From Caenorhabditis remanei (lineage: Eukaryota; Nematoda; Chromadorea; Rhabditida; Rhabditidae), in NCBI RefSeq assembly GCF_010183535.1, contig NC_071331.1, positions 13,826,001 to 13,890,000 of the forward strand: a stretch of 64,000 nucleotides of DNA, in the 5' to 3' direction. The notes under the pieces were generated by a model. It saw only the letters and a list, made by a program, of their open reading frames with translations, had not been told where the DNA came from and made no database searches. Numbering within the stretch: the first letter of the stretch is position 1; each line of letters opens with the position of its first letter. Of this stretch, positions 37,877-47,989 are shown piece by piece. Both the position numbers and the translations under genes were made by a program.

Positions 37877-38675
37877 TTATGCATTTTGCTTCTTCTCTCT
37901 CATTGGACCTTTGAATGGCTCGGCAAGGAAATCGGCGACTTGTGGAAGACGATCGGATCCGAAAACAGTTTGAAGCACTTTTCCATGTCCATCGGTGATG
38001 TGCATCCATGGAGCACCAAAACACTGAAAAGATAAAAGAAGTTAGAAACAGTTCTGGTGATCAGAGGAAACTCACTCCATTTCCGATTGCTTCATCTGTA
38101 TTCTCTCTTAAAATATTCTTGACTTCAGCTGAATCACTCATCATCACCAACTCTTCTGAATTCTTCACATGCAAGTCTCTCAACACTTCTGCCACTTGAC
38201 TTTTTGTGAAAATCGGTTTTCCGTAGGCATAAAAACGATGCCAGAGAGCACGAGCGACGTCTTCCATCAGAGCATTATCACGAAGTTGAGCAGCGACAAG
38301 AATACGTTGTGGAATAATTGAACTTGTGGTCAACATCATATTCGTATAATCTTTTGGCAGACGGAATGGAATTCCCCAGTATTGTGCACTGAATAGAAGA
38401 TCTTTGTGCATGTATTTCTCCTTGACTGGAACACGAAGTGGGAGTCCCGGGTTTTCTGAAAAATCGGATACAGTTTTTAGGAAGATTTCAGCCAAAGCTG
38501 CCTGATAAGTTTCTTCTCACTAACCAGAATGTCTAACGACTGCCGGGAAGAAGAACGGCTTCATGTGAATCGGAGTCTTCCAAACGGAACGATGACGAGT
38601 GATTCCTTCAAATCCAAAGTAACTGTACGGAGAGATGACATCGAAGAAGAATTTCAATTGTTTTCGGTGCGGCAT
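37877..38675 (-). CDS. gstk-2: Glutathione S-transferase kappa
   Basis: Kappa-class GSTs are thioredoxin-fold (DsbA-like) enzymes of mitochondria and peroxisomes. Exons 38675-38525, 38455-38076, 38023-37877 join in phase; 225 residues, the normal family length. Seen: FFDVISPYSYFGFE at 10-23 (the SPYS loop that binds glutathione), the helical insertion (YWGIPFRLPKDYTNMML), and the C-terminal thioredoxin part with NGCFGAPW, where the CFGAPW motif is typical. The C-terminus (KKQNA) has no SKL-type peroxisome signal. Convergent with the elongase, 378 bases between stops. The symbol rests partly on remembered synteny; gstk-1 is the alternative. Confidence 0.92.
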
Positions 38676-40084
38676 TTTGAGAAACGAAGTCTGGAAATAA
38701 AAAACTAGAAGAAGAAAAATAGGTTGAACGAGAAAGTTTAGGAACTGCTCAATGCAAAATAAGAACAAAACAGAAAATAGGTTGAAAACCGCGAGTCACA
38801 ATGATGGTCAGCTAATAATGATAGTGAAGAAGACGAAGAAAAAGAAAAGATATTTGTGTAAACACCAGGGGAGGTACCCCGAGAGTAGAGATAGCAGCAC
38901 GTGGTATTAGAGCAATTGGAGCATCATTGGCAGCAACTGGGGACAAAAGACAAAAAAACAGTTGGCCTGCACGGCTGCCTGGAGGAAAATAACTTTTTTC
39001 GTTTCTCAGATAGCTCCGACCCTGCTAAAAATAAAAATAAGTTTCAGAGATTTGAGTTCTTTTTCGTTTAGCCACATGTGATTGACCAGATGTGCGGTTT
39101 TTGAGCAGTTATTTAGAGTTCGTAGGTAGAAAATGAGTGTTTTTGGATTCAAAATTATATAGGAAGTTGTTATGGTGATTGATGAAAATATAAATAATTG
39201 GCGTTTTGGTGATCATTCACTGATCAACTATTAAAGGATCAACAGTTCTGAGGTCTTGACAGAAATTGAAGTTAGTGGTGATCAGATTTATCGAAGGCAA
39301 GTCTAAAAACACTACAAAAGAGTAACAAAACGTGAGTTTTCGAACCGATTCTCCGGCGCTCATTGAAAACAAAACGGCAAAAAAAGATCAAAATGAAAGT
39401 TTTGTGTTTTTGAAAAAAAGTTCGTGGAGGTGAATGACATGAGGTAGTGAAAGGAAGTGCAAATGTACGCTAACGGGTTGGAGGACACAGAAAAATATGG
39501 GAAGAGAGTGAAGATGACAGAAAGTTATTTACATGAATTCAATGGCATGTGGAAACTAATAAAATTGTGGAAAAATAATTTAAGACACGTGAAAGTTCAC
39601 GTATTTGAATATTCTATCGAGGAAATTGTCGATTAGGAAGAACACATAATTGCTGAAAAAAGAAAGAAGAGGTATTATCGTAGAGTTCACAGACCAAAGT
39701 TGATGACAAACAGAACTGTGATTTGAGTAGAAAATACATTTTGGATAAGAACTCGTGCCACTTTCAAACAATGAACAAATATTTGCATCTAAATGAAACT
39801 TCGATTAGAGTGCAAATTGTTTCTTTTGACTGACTGAAATCAACTCCTCGCCTTTTTAACTTCGAGAAGAATGTCAACGAAATCATAAGAAAAAAAAACA
39901 ATAAAGGACAACAGTATCATTTTGCGAAAGGTGTCTTATCAAAATCAACAATCAGAAAGAAAGATATCGAGACGAAAAAGAAGAAGAAAAAGTGATATTG
40001 ATCTAGAAAATAGCTGAAGAAAGGTCGATGTTTCCTTTTTCGGTCTTATTACTTCTTTCTCTTTTTTCACTTATTTTTCAGAAA
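38676..40084. other. Shared upstream region of divergent GST and formamidase genes
   Basis: 1.4 kb between start codons facing away from each other. No exon found. Purine-rich on the plus strand over 39300-40020. An acceptor-like TTATTTTTCAG ends 4 bases before the formamidase ATG. Confidence 0.4.
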
Positions 40085-41147
40085 ATGGACGAAATGACAC
40101 GTTTGTTTTCTCCTTCTTGTTGGGTTCCTGGCAAGACTCGAGATGAAGTAATGAGCGACTTCTTCGCCGGAATACAACAAGCATATTATTCATTGGAGAA
40201 GGATCAAACGATTCCCAGACAAGTTGAAGTGGTTTATGGTGAAGGTATAATAATATAGATAGGGCATTTTCAGAACAAAAATACGTTTTATTCAGAAGAG
40301 AACCAAAAAGTTGATATCTGGGGAGAGCCTGATGAAAAACTATTGATTTTCATTCACGGTGGATATTGGGCGGTACGAATCCAGTCAACTTGAGTTAATA
40401 ATCCAAAAGAAACATTCAGGCTGGAACTAGAAAAGATTGTCTCACTCCAGCGAGGTGTTCTCTGAATTCTGGATTCGCGTTTGCATCTGTTGGTTATGGT
40501 CTCGCCACGAATGGTAGATCATTGACAGAATCTGTTGAAGATGTTATTAAAGGAGTTGATTTCATACTGTCAAAGTATCCGAATGTATCCAAAGTGATCA
40601 TTGGTGGGCACTCAGCTGGAGCTCATTTAGCTGTGAAGGGTATGATGTTTTGAGTTTTTGGCCGCTGTTTTTAAGCTTTGCGAATTGAATTTCCAGCAGT
40701 TATCCGCCTTAGAAATCCAAGAATTCAAGGAATGCTCCTGTTTTCTGGATGTTACTTTCTGGAAGAACTTGTCGGAACTGATATTGGAAATGATATAAAG
40801 TAAGCGAAAAGAGCTGCACAATTTTCTCAAACATATATTTCTTCAGTTTAACATCTGCCCAAGCGCAACATAATAGTTGTGATCTATCATTGTTAGATGG
40901 GCTTCAATTGAAGAGTCTCGTAATTCTCGGTCTCCAAGAGGCACCAAAACTTGTTCAACAGAACCGAGATTTTGTGGAAAAACGAAAGGAATCATCAATT
41001 GCTGTAAGATTTTCCATAGGAATTGAAGTAATCGAAGTTTTTTTTCAGGAATTTCCATCTAGTGGTCACTACACAATCATGACAAACTTATTGAACGAGC
41101 AATCTGATGAATACTCTGCCGTAATGTCATTTTTGGAGAAAATCTGA
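40085..41147 (+). CDS. afmd-1: Kynurenine formamidase (arylformamidase), alpha/beta hydrolase
   Basis: Hydrolyses N-formyl-kynurenine to kynurenine, the second step of tryptophan breakdown. Exons 40085-40244, 40296-40372, 40420-40639, 40697-40799, 40847-41003, 41049-41147 join in phase; 271 residues. Seen: the oxyanion motif HGGYW, the nucleophile elbow GGHSAGAHL, and the likely catalytic His in PSSGHYTIM near the C-terminus. The ATG at 40085 is preferred over one at 40028: the upstream stretch is T-rich and ends in an acceptor (TTATTTTTCAG), so it is probably removed by trans-splicing and is not a signal peptide. Only 77 bases separate its stop from that of the convergent collagen gene. Confidence 0.92.
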
Positions 41148-41193
41148 ATTCCTCTAATCTCTGATTAGTAAAAAAATGTTGATGAAAAATATG

Positions 41194-41199
41194 TTTATT
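41194..41199 (-). terminator. Poly(A) signal of the collagen gene
   Basis: AATAAA on the minus strand, about 26 bases beyond the collagen stop and about 47 bases from the stop of the convergent formamidase gene. Confidence 0.5.
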
Positions 41200-41224
41200 A
41201 TTAACAAAAAGTTCAATTGTAAAA

Positions 41225-42294
41225 TCATCGTCTTGTTCCATCTTCAAAGAAAACTCCTCCATCGATAGCACAATATTTTGGACAGATTCCCTTCTCTCCA
41301 GCTCCTCCAGCAGATCCAGGTGGTCCCTTTGGTCCTGGTTCTCCATCGGCTCCTGGTGGTCCATCTGGCCCATTGGATCCCTTGGCTCCTCCCATTCCTG
41401 GTAAACCATCTGGTCCAGCCAATCCTGGTGGCCCAGGTGGTCCAGGAATTCCAGAATCTCCCGGTGGTCCTGGATCTCCTGGAACTGGTGATCCCTCTTG
41501 TGGAGCTGGTTTTCCTGGTTCTCCTGGCATTCCTGGTTGTCCTTCGGCTCCTGGTGATCCTGGGGGTCCCTTTGGTCCTGGTTCTCCATTTGGTCCGTCA
41601 GGCCCATTACGTCCTGGTTGTCCAGCTGGTCCCTTGTCTCCTGATGGTCCAGGACTTCCTTGTTCTCCTGGTGGTCCAACTGGACAAACTCTGCATGGTG
41701 GTGGAGATGCAGCCTCGCATGGAGCTTGAATTGTACTTTTTCCTGGAACTCCTGGCAATCCTGGTGCTCCTGGCTTTCCAGGTCGACCCGGCTTTCCTGG
41801 TTTTCCGTTTGGTCCTGGACCTCCTGGACAACAACCCTGAATAATTCTAGGTTCAGAAGAAGGTGACAGTTAGATAAACTCACTCCACAAGATCCTCCAC
41901 CAGCAGCTTCTGCAACTGGAGGTGCCTCATTGTACTTTTCTCCTCCTCCACCGCCTGGAGCAACTTCTGGAGCTTTATCCTTGTATGCTTGTCTTGGGAA
42001 TCGAGAAGTTCTATTAGTGAATGGAAGGTTCTTCATGATTTCAACCTCCTTCCAGATTTCTCTGGCGTGTTCCTGAAAAAATCATAATTTCTTTATAATT
42101 TCCAGAACTCCAAAGAAAAACGTTACCTCACAAGTGATAACTTCTGTATTGATGAGTTGCTTAACATGGAACATATACATGTAAATCGCGGGCATCGACA
42201 CACAAACAGTGAGAACCGATACTATGGCAAAGCACATTGCAATGTTTGCAACCCATTGATAGGCTCGAACACGATGACACGAATCGTCTTCCAT
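41225..42294 (-). CDS. Cuticle collagen
   Basis: Structural protein of the worm exoskeleton. Exons 42294-42127, 42072-41884, 41836-41225 join in phase; 322 residues. N-terminal membrane/signal segment about 17-40 ([21 protein letters not shown]), then a homology box with a subtilisin-type cleavage site (RTSRFPRQ), Cys pairs (GGCCPGG, PPPCRVC), and Gly-X-Y blocks: a short one ([15 protein letters not shown]...) and a long interrupted one to near the end, closing with CPKYC. The order, short Gly-X-Y block then long block with clusters of Cys, is that of the col/dpy/rol cuticle collagens. From memory a col gene lies beside afmd-1 in C. elegans; no number is assigned. Confidence 0.94.
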
Positions 42295-42552
42295 CCCGAA
42301 AGAATAAACGAATGGAATGTGGATTCGGAGATTTGCAAAACTGTTTTATACTTGTGAATTTCACTATTTAGATTTTTATCTATAACACGATTCTTTCCGG
42401 GAAACCAGTGTTGAAAGTAAAAACTTATCAAGATCGGAATTCAGATATGTGATCTTGTATCGAGTGTTCGAAGCTTCTTTGGGGACAAATAAATAGATTT
42501 ATTCAGAATAAATATGTGACGCGAATACAAAGAAAGAAATCAAAGAAAGAAA

Positions 42553-43499
42553 TTACTTTTTCGGATGACTGATTTGACTGTGAATTCCAAGAACGAGACT
42601 GGTGCCTCCATCAGCAATGATGTTCTGACCGATAATGTATTCAGAGGAATCTCGATCAGCCAAGAAAGCAATCGCCTTTGCAATGTGCTCTGGGCGACCA
42701 GAGAAACCAATAGGAATGGCTGATGGGTTATTACCCATGTCGTCGTAGAACTGAAAGCACAATATATAAATAACGACGTGAAAATCACGATAATTATCTT
42801 CATACCTTTTGAGATGCATCAGCCGACAATCCCGTTGCACTTTCATGGAATCCAGTTTGAACTACTCTCGGATTGACAGTATTCACTCGAATTCCTTCTG
42901 AAATCAGATCGATTGCAGCACTTCTTGTATACTGATCGAGTGCCGCTTTAGCCAGTGGATAGTATGGAGTACGAGCCCACTGTAAAATTAAAATTATGCA
43001 AATAACCACTGGATAACAAAATTAAACTTACTCCAAAGCTCAAAGCAACAATACTGGAAACATTGACAATATCTCCTTTACTTTTAGCCAAATGAGGTCG
43101 AATCTTTTGTGTCATTTCGATAACACTTTGAACATTCAACTTCATAACTTGTTCATATGTTTCAATTCCCTGATTCACTCCAGTTTTTTTTTTAGAATCT
43201 GGAATTGAAGCTCCTGCATTATTCACCAGAATATCAATCTTTCCAAATCGTTTCAATGTTTCAGCAATCAGAGAATCTTGTCCAGAGGAAGTTGTAATAT
43301 CAGCAGCAACAATCAGAAATTTACTCTCTGGAATTCCAGCATCAATCAAAACTTTTCTTGTTCCTTCGAGTCGTTCTTCACTTCTTCCAGTTACTGTCAC
43401 TTTGGCACCTTCTTTAGCAAATAAAAGAGCAGTTTCTCTTCCAATTCCAAATGAAGATCCAGTGATTATTGCCACCTTTCCAGAGAAACGTCCAGGCAT
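42553..43499 (-). CDS. Short-chain dehydrogenase, outer copy A (minus)
   Basis: Classical SDR using NAD(P)(H); substrate not predictable. Exons 43499-43032, 42979-42806, 42750-42553; 279 residues from the MPGRFSGK start, which matches the sister copy (an ATG six bases upstream would add MK). Seen: cofactor loop TGSSFGIG (13-20), NNAG, catalytic Ser in VNVSSI, YPLAK (Tyr163, Lys167), and a C-terminal ADGGTSLVLG. The normally conserved Pro-Gly after the active site is Pro-Arg here (residue 194, codon AGA at 42868-42866), unlike GGA in the plus-strand copy. Outer arm of the mirror-image cluster. Confidence 0.9.
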
Positions 43500-43600
43500 T
43501 TTCATAGGATAAAGAAAGATAATAAGAGAAGAGGATAAAAATGCACATTTGTCTGCATTCTTAAATACGACGAGAATGATGACAATTCTGTTATTCTCTT

Positions 43601-43620
43601 CTAGTCACAAAAACTTGTGT
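43601..43620. promoter_or_regulatory. Shared SDR-promoter motif, copy 1
   Basis: CTAGTCACAAAAACTTGTG lies between SDR copies A (minus) and B (plus). A near-match AAGTCACAAAAAGTTGTG is at 43922-43940, and inverted relatives are at 46471-46493 and 46721-46740. The repeat of this word in all intergenic gaps of the cluster suggests a common regulatory site. No factor is claimed. Confidence 0.4.
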
Positions 43621-43921
43621 TCTCTAATTGGAACTCGAAGCAAAGGGCAACTTAGATTTAGGGAAACACAAGGAACAAGAGCTCATATTCGAAGAATTCT
43701 GATTACAAGCACATAAATTCATTCTAACCAGATATGGAACTCGAGAATCATTCTGAGTATAGAGTAAGTTTCACAGAAAAGAAAATGATCACCAGTGAAC
43801 AATTGCTTACTACACACTACAATGAATCCAATCATCTTAATATTTGAAGTGTTTTCTTATAGAAATCGCAAAAATAATGACCTCTTTCTGTCTATTTCTC
43901 TTCTATCTTTCCTTCTACCTT

Positions 43922-43940
43922 CAAGTCACAAAAAGTTGTG
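43922..43940 (+). promoter_or_regulatory. Shared SDR-promoter motif, copy 2
   Basis: AAGTCACAAAAAGTTGTG followed by TCTTCGTCTCT, upstream of SDR B. The same TCTTCGTCTCT word follows the inverted copy at 46471 on the minus strand, so the similarity extends beyond the core. Confidence 0.4.
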
Positions 43941-43973
43941 TCTTCGTCTCTTATTTTCTGACGGCTGTCCGTT

Positions 43974-43983
43974 TATAAAAGAG
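43974..43983 (+). promoter_or_regulatory. TATA box of SDR B
   Basis: TATAAAAGAG, 71 bases before the ATG. The sister gene B' has the same TATAAAAGAG on the minus strand. Confidence 0.5.
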
Positions 43984-44044
43984 CGGTTGTTTGTTAACAA
44001 CCTTCACTTTGAGGTCATTCGAATCAAAGAATACCTCCTTGAAA

Positions 44045-45020
44045 ATGTCTCGTTTCGTTGGAAAAGTTGCGATTATTACTGGTAGGTGAGCGTCCAGTTT
44101 TAAACTTCCTTCAAACTTTCAGGGTCCTCCAACGGAATCGGACGTGCAACTGCAGTTCTTTTGGCTTCAGAAGGAGCAAAAGTGACGATTACTGGGAGAG
44201 ATTCTGCGAGATTACAAGAATCAAAAGATGCCATTCTGAAGGCAGGTGTGTCTGAATATGACATCAATTCTGTAACTGCCGATATCACTTCCTCCGAAGG
44301 ACAAGATAATTTAATTTCGTCGACACTTCAGAAGTTCGGTAAAATTGATATTTTGGTGAGTTTTTCATTGAATTAGACCATGAATTAATAATATTTCAGA
44401 TCAACAATGCTGGTGCCAACATTCCAGATGCAAATGGAAAAACAAGAACTGAGGGAGGAATCGACACATTTCTGAAGATGTTTCAATTAAACCTTCAAAG
44501 TGTTGTCGAAATGACTCAAAAAATTAGACCACATTTGGCAAAAACCCGTGGAGAAATTGTGAATGTTTCGAGTATTGCAGCAGGACCAGCAGCTGTAAGT
44601 TTGAGGAAAAAAAACACAAAGAAACTCTCAAAAATTGATTATTTATTTCAGCAACCGCAAGGTCCATACTACTCCAGTGCAAAGGCTGCCCTTGATCAAT
44701 ATTCAAGAAGTGCTGCAATCGATTTGATCTCCGAGGGAATTCGTATCAATGTTGTTCAACCTGGATTTGTTGAAACTGGATTCTCCACAGTTGCACGTGG
44801 ATTGAATGCTGAAGAATCATCTAAATTCTATAACACAATGGGAAGTCTACCTCATTGCATTCCAGTTGGATTCTGTGCTCAACCAGAACACATTGCATCT
44901 GTTATTGCTTTTTTGGCTGACCGAAAAGCATCTGAATACATTGTCGGACAAACAATTACAGCTGATGGAGGATCGACTCTTGTTCTTGGATTCCACGCAA
45001 ATTTCGGACAGAAAAAGTAG
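44045..45020 (+). CDS. Short-chain dehydrogenase, inner copy B (plus)
   Basis: Classical SDR, 277 residues. Exons 44045-44081, 44123-44355, 44400-44594, 44652-45020 join in phase. Seen: TGSSNGIG, NNAGANIP, VNVSSIAAGPAA, YYSSAK (Tyr/Lys pair), VQPGFVETGF with the Pro-Gly intact, and a C-terminus ending GFHANFGQKK. It has two introns (after IITG and after KIDIL) that copies A and A' lack. The start is the first in-frame ATG, 71 bases after a TATA box. AATAAA at 45063 ends the transcript. Confidence 0.92.
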
Positions 45021-45062
45021 ATTGTGATTTTTTTTATTCTGACGTTGTATGTTTTCAAAGAG

Positions 45063-45068
45063 AATAAA
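45063..45068 (+). terminator. Poly(A) signal of SDR B
   Basis: AATAAA 43 bases after the stop of SDR B. Confidence 0.55.
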
Positions 45069-45290
45069 TAAAATTTTTTACAAGATCTTTAGAAATTTCT
45101 CTCTGAAAGGAATACCCACGCAATCCAGTAACTGAAGTTACAGTCCTCTTGCTAAACAACTTTCATAAATTTAGGACGGAAAAAAACTTGCGAACAAACA
45201 TTTCAGAAACTCAACAGTTACGGTGCCAATTAAAAACATGAACTGCTGGTTTAGACTATTTTATACAATTAGTTCACAAAATATATGAGT

Positions 45291-45296
45291 TTTATT
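45291..45296 (-). terminator. Poly(A) signal of SDR B'
   Basis: AATAAA on the minus strand (TTTATT on plus), about 72 bases after the stop of SDR B'. Confidence 0.5.
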
Positions 45297-45367
45297 GCCA
45301 CAAATAAGAGAAAATAAAATATGGATGACTCAAAAAGAGATCAGTATAAAATTCACAATGTGGTGAT

Positions 45368-46348
45368 TTATTTCTTCTGTCCGAAGTTGGCGTGCATTCC
45401 GAGAACCAATGAAGTACCTCCATCGGCGATGATTGTTTGTCCAACAATGTATTCAGATGCCTTGCGATCAGCGAGGAATGCGATGACAGAGGCAAGATGA
45501 TCTGGTTGTCCGCAGTATCCAGCTGGAATACAATGTGGAAGTTCTCCCATTCCGTTGTAGAACTTCAAGGATTCATCCGAACTGAGTCCACGAGCAGCAG
45601 TCGAGAACCCGGTGGATACGAAACCAGGTTGCACGACGTTGATACGAATTCCCTCGGAGATCAAATCGATTGCAGCGCATCGAGAATACTGATCCAATGC
45701 CGCCTTTGCACTGGAGTAGTAAACACTTTGGGGTTGCTGAAAAACATAACGATATCTATATTATATCATCCATTCGAAACTTACAGCAGATGGCCCCGCT
45801 CCAATACTCGAAATGTTCACAATCTCTCCACGAGATTTAGCAAGATGTGGACGGGCTTTTTGAGTGATTTCGACGACACTTTGAAGGTTCAACTTAAACA
45901 TTTCTTGAAGATTGTCAATGGTACAGTCGACTCGGGTCTTTCCAGAGGGATCTGGAATGTTGGCTCCGGCGTTGTTGATCTGAAGTATAAACTATTACAT
46001 ATTGTTATTGTCCTAATTCCCCAGAACCAACCAAAATGTCAATTCTACCGAACTTCTTCAAAGTCGATGAGATCAAAAGATCTTGTCCTTGAGCAGAAGT
46101 GACATCAGCAACAATTGCATTTACGTTCTCCTTGGCAACTCCTGCTTGTAAAATCGCCTTTCTTGATTCGTCGAGTCTTCTTTCATCTCTTCCGGTGATT
46201 GTAACTTTGGCACCTTCTGAAGCCAAAAGGAGAGCAGTAGCTCGTCCGATTCCGCTGGAAGATCCTGTAATGACTCCAATAGAATCAATAGTTTTTTGGG
46301 TGAAAACTAACCAGTGATAATAGCAACTTTTCCAGTGAAACGAACCAT
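45368..46348 (-). CDS. Short-chain dehydrogenase, inner copy B' (minus)
   Basis: Classical SDR, 277 residues. Exons 46348-46312, 46264-46032, 45979-45785, 45736-45368 have exactly the same lengths (37, 233, 195, 369) and phases as copy B, so the two are duplicates. Seen: TGSSSGIG, NNAGANIP, VNISSIGAGPSA, YYSSAK, VQPGFVSTGF, and MHANFGQKK at the end. Protein divergence from B is moderate, so this duplication is older than the most recent exchange between the A copies. A 666-base plus-strand open frame lies antisense to it and is a shadow. Confidence 0.92.
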
Positions 46349-46422
46349 TTTCAGTAAAAGAGAACCAGCTAAGCTTGAAGAATATAAGCCTGTTGATATA
46401 TTTATCCTGCTGAGATATTTTC

Positions 46423-46432
46423 TCTTTTATAT
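46423..46432 (-). promoter_or_regulatory. TATA box of SDR B'
   Basis: TATAAAAGAG on the minus strand about 75-80 bases before the ATG, matching the TATA of SDR B in sequence and distance. Confidence 0.45.
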
Positions 46433-46470
46433 ATTTTCAGAAGCACGAGAGAAAGAGACGAAGACATTGA

Positions 46471-46493
46471 AGTCACAACTTATTTTGTGACTA
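46471..46493 (-). promoter_or_regulatory. Shared SDR-promoter motif, copy 3
   Basis: AGTCACAACTTATTTTGTGACT, itself an imperfect palindrome, upstream of SDR B' and inverted relative to copy 2. Confidence 0.35.
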
Positions 46494-46720
46494 CCTAGAC
46501 GATGGAAGAGATGTCTAGTCAAGAACAAAGAAGAAATAGACAGAAAAGGTGTGAGAAAAACATAGAGACAGCGGAGAAGAAATGATCAGAAAATATTCTG
46601 TCTTGAAATCATCATGATATTGAATTAGAAAAATAGAAAATATAAAAAAGTCCACTCGGCACATGGAAGAGATGTTTTTCTCTAACCGTCTATTTCTCCA
46701 CTTCTCCTGTCAAGTGTACA

Positions 46721-46740
46721 CACAAAATTTTATGACTAGA
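46721..46740 (-). promoter_or_regulatory. Shared SDR-promoter motif, copy 4
   Basis: Minus strand reads TCTAGTCATAAAATTTTGTG, about 95 bases upstream of SDR A'. It parallels the copy 1 position relative to gene A. Confidence 0.3.
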
Positions 46741-46834
46741 TCAAAGAATAAATTGTCATCGTCCCACTAGTGTACATAAGAAGGGACTCTGTTTCAAGGC
46801 ACACCATTTTCTAAAACTCGTTCCTTCATTCAAA

Positions 46835-47776
46835 ATGCCTGGACGTTTCTCTGGAAAGGTGGCAATAATCACTGGATCTTCATTTGGAATTGGAAGAGAA
46901 ACTGCTCTTTTATTTGCTAAAGAAGGTGCCAAAGTGACAGTAACTGGAAGAAGTGAAGAACGACTCGAAGGAACAAGAAAAGTTTTGATTGATGCTGGAA
47001 TTCCAGAGAGTAAATTTCTGATTGTTGCTGCTGATATTACAACTTCCTCTGGACAAGATTCTCTGATTGCTGAAACATTGAAACAATTTGGAAAGATTGA
47101 TATTCTGGTGAATAATGCAGGAGCTTCAATTCCAGATTCGAAGAAGAGAACTGGAGTGAATCAAGGAATTGAAACATATGAACAAGTTATGAAGTTGAAT
47201 GTTCAAAGTGTTATCGAAATGACACAAAAGATTCGACCTCATTTGGCTAAAAGTAAAGGAGATATTGTCAATGTTTCCAGTATTGTTGCTTTGAGCTTTG
47301 GAGTAAGTTTAATTTTGTTATCCAGTGGTTATTTGCATAATTTTAATTTTTCAGTGGGCTCGTACTCCATACTATCCACTGGCTAAAGCGGCACTCGACC
47401 AGTATACAAGAAGTGCTGCAATCGATCTGATTTCAGAAGGAATTCGAGTGAATACTGTCAATCCGGGAGTTGTTCAAACTGGGTTCCATTAAAGTGCAAC
47501 TGGATTGTCGGCTGATGCATCTCAGAAAGTAATTAATTTTCTTCTGTACGGATGAAGACAATTTTTTTTCAGTTCTACGACGACATGGGTGCTAACCCAT
47601 CAGCCATTCCAGTTGGTTTTTCTGGTCGCCCAGAGCACATTGCAAAGGCGATTGCTTTCTTGGCTGATCGAGATTCTTCTGAATACATTATCGGTCAGAA
47701 CATCATTGCTGATGGAGGCACCAGTCTGGTTCTTGGTTTTCACGCACAGTTTCCGCGACCAACAGAAAATAAATGA
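46835..47776 (+). pseudogene. Short-chain dehydrogenase, outer copy A' with in-frame stop
   Basis: Sister of copy A in inverted orientation. Exons 46835-47302, 47355-47528, 47573-47776. The first 156 codons differ from copy A at only two residues (Arg/Gln and Lys/Arg), and intron 1 is nearly identical. The catalytic Ser, YPLAK and the Pro-Gly (194) are intact, but codon 202 is TAA (47490-47492) where copy A has GAA: a single-base nonsense change. As written, the product would stop at residue 201, before the C-terminal ~80 residues that form the substrate pocket and last strand. Splice sites and the downstream frame are otherwise preserved, so the lesion is recent, an allele of this strain, or a base-call error. 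AATAAA is at 47818. Confidence 0.85.
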
Positions 47777-47817
47777 GCTAAATTGATTCATATTTCCTAA
47801 AATTCCGAATAAATATA

Positions 47818-47823
47818 GTCTAT
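47818..47823 (+). terminator. Poly(A) signal of SDR A'
   Basis: AATAAA 42 bases after the ancestral stop codon of SDR A'. Confidence 0.5.
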
Positions 47824-47989
47824 TAGTCTATATTTTTGTTGTAATCTTCATCATTGATGCATTCGAATTTGTACAGAGAAAAAAAATTAGAAAATGCAAT
47901 GCTATAAAAGAAGAAAAAGGAGAAAAAGATGAATATGAGATCAATAAATGTATGATTTGGGAGATGAAAAACCCGCTATATCTGATATT

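Noticed and set aside
40028..40084. Upstream ATG giving the formamidase a signal-peptide-like start (MFPFSVLLLLSLFSLIF)
   Set aside because: The hydrophobicity comes from a T-rich splice-acceptor tract ending TTATTTTTCAG just before the cytosolic start at 40085. Formamidases are normally cytosolic.
41278..41844. Long open frames on the plus strand opposite the collagen, one (41373-41729) itself reading as Gly-X-Y-like
   Set aside because: The reverse complement of GGN-CCN-rich collagen codons is again Gly/Pro-like in one frame. There is no start, signal peptide or splice structure, and the minus strand gives a complete collagen.
45437..46102. 221-codon plus-strand open frame
   Set aside because: It lies antisense to exons 2-4 of SDR B' and runs across its introns; the minus-strand gene is complete and in phase.
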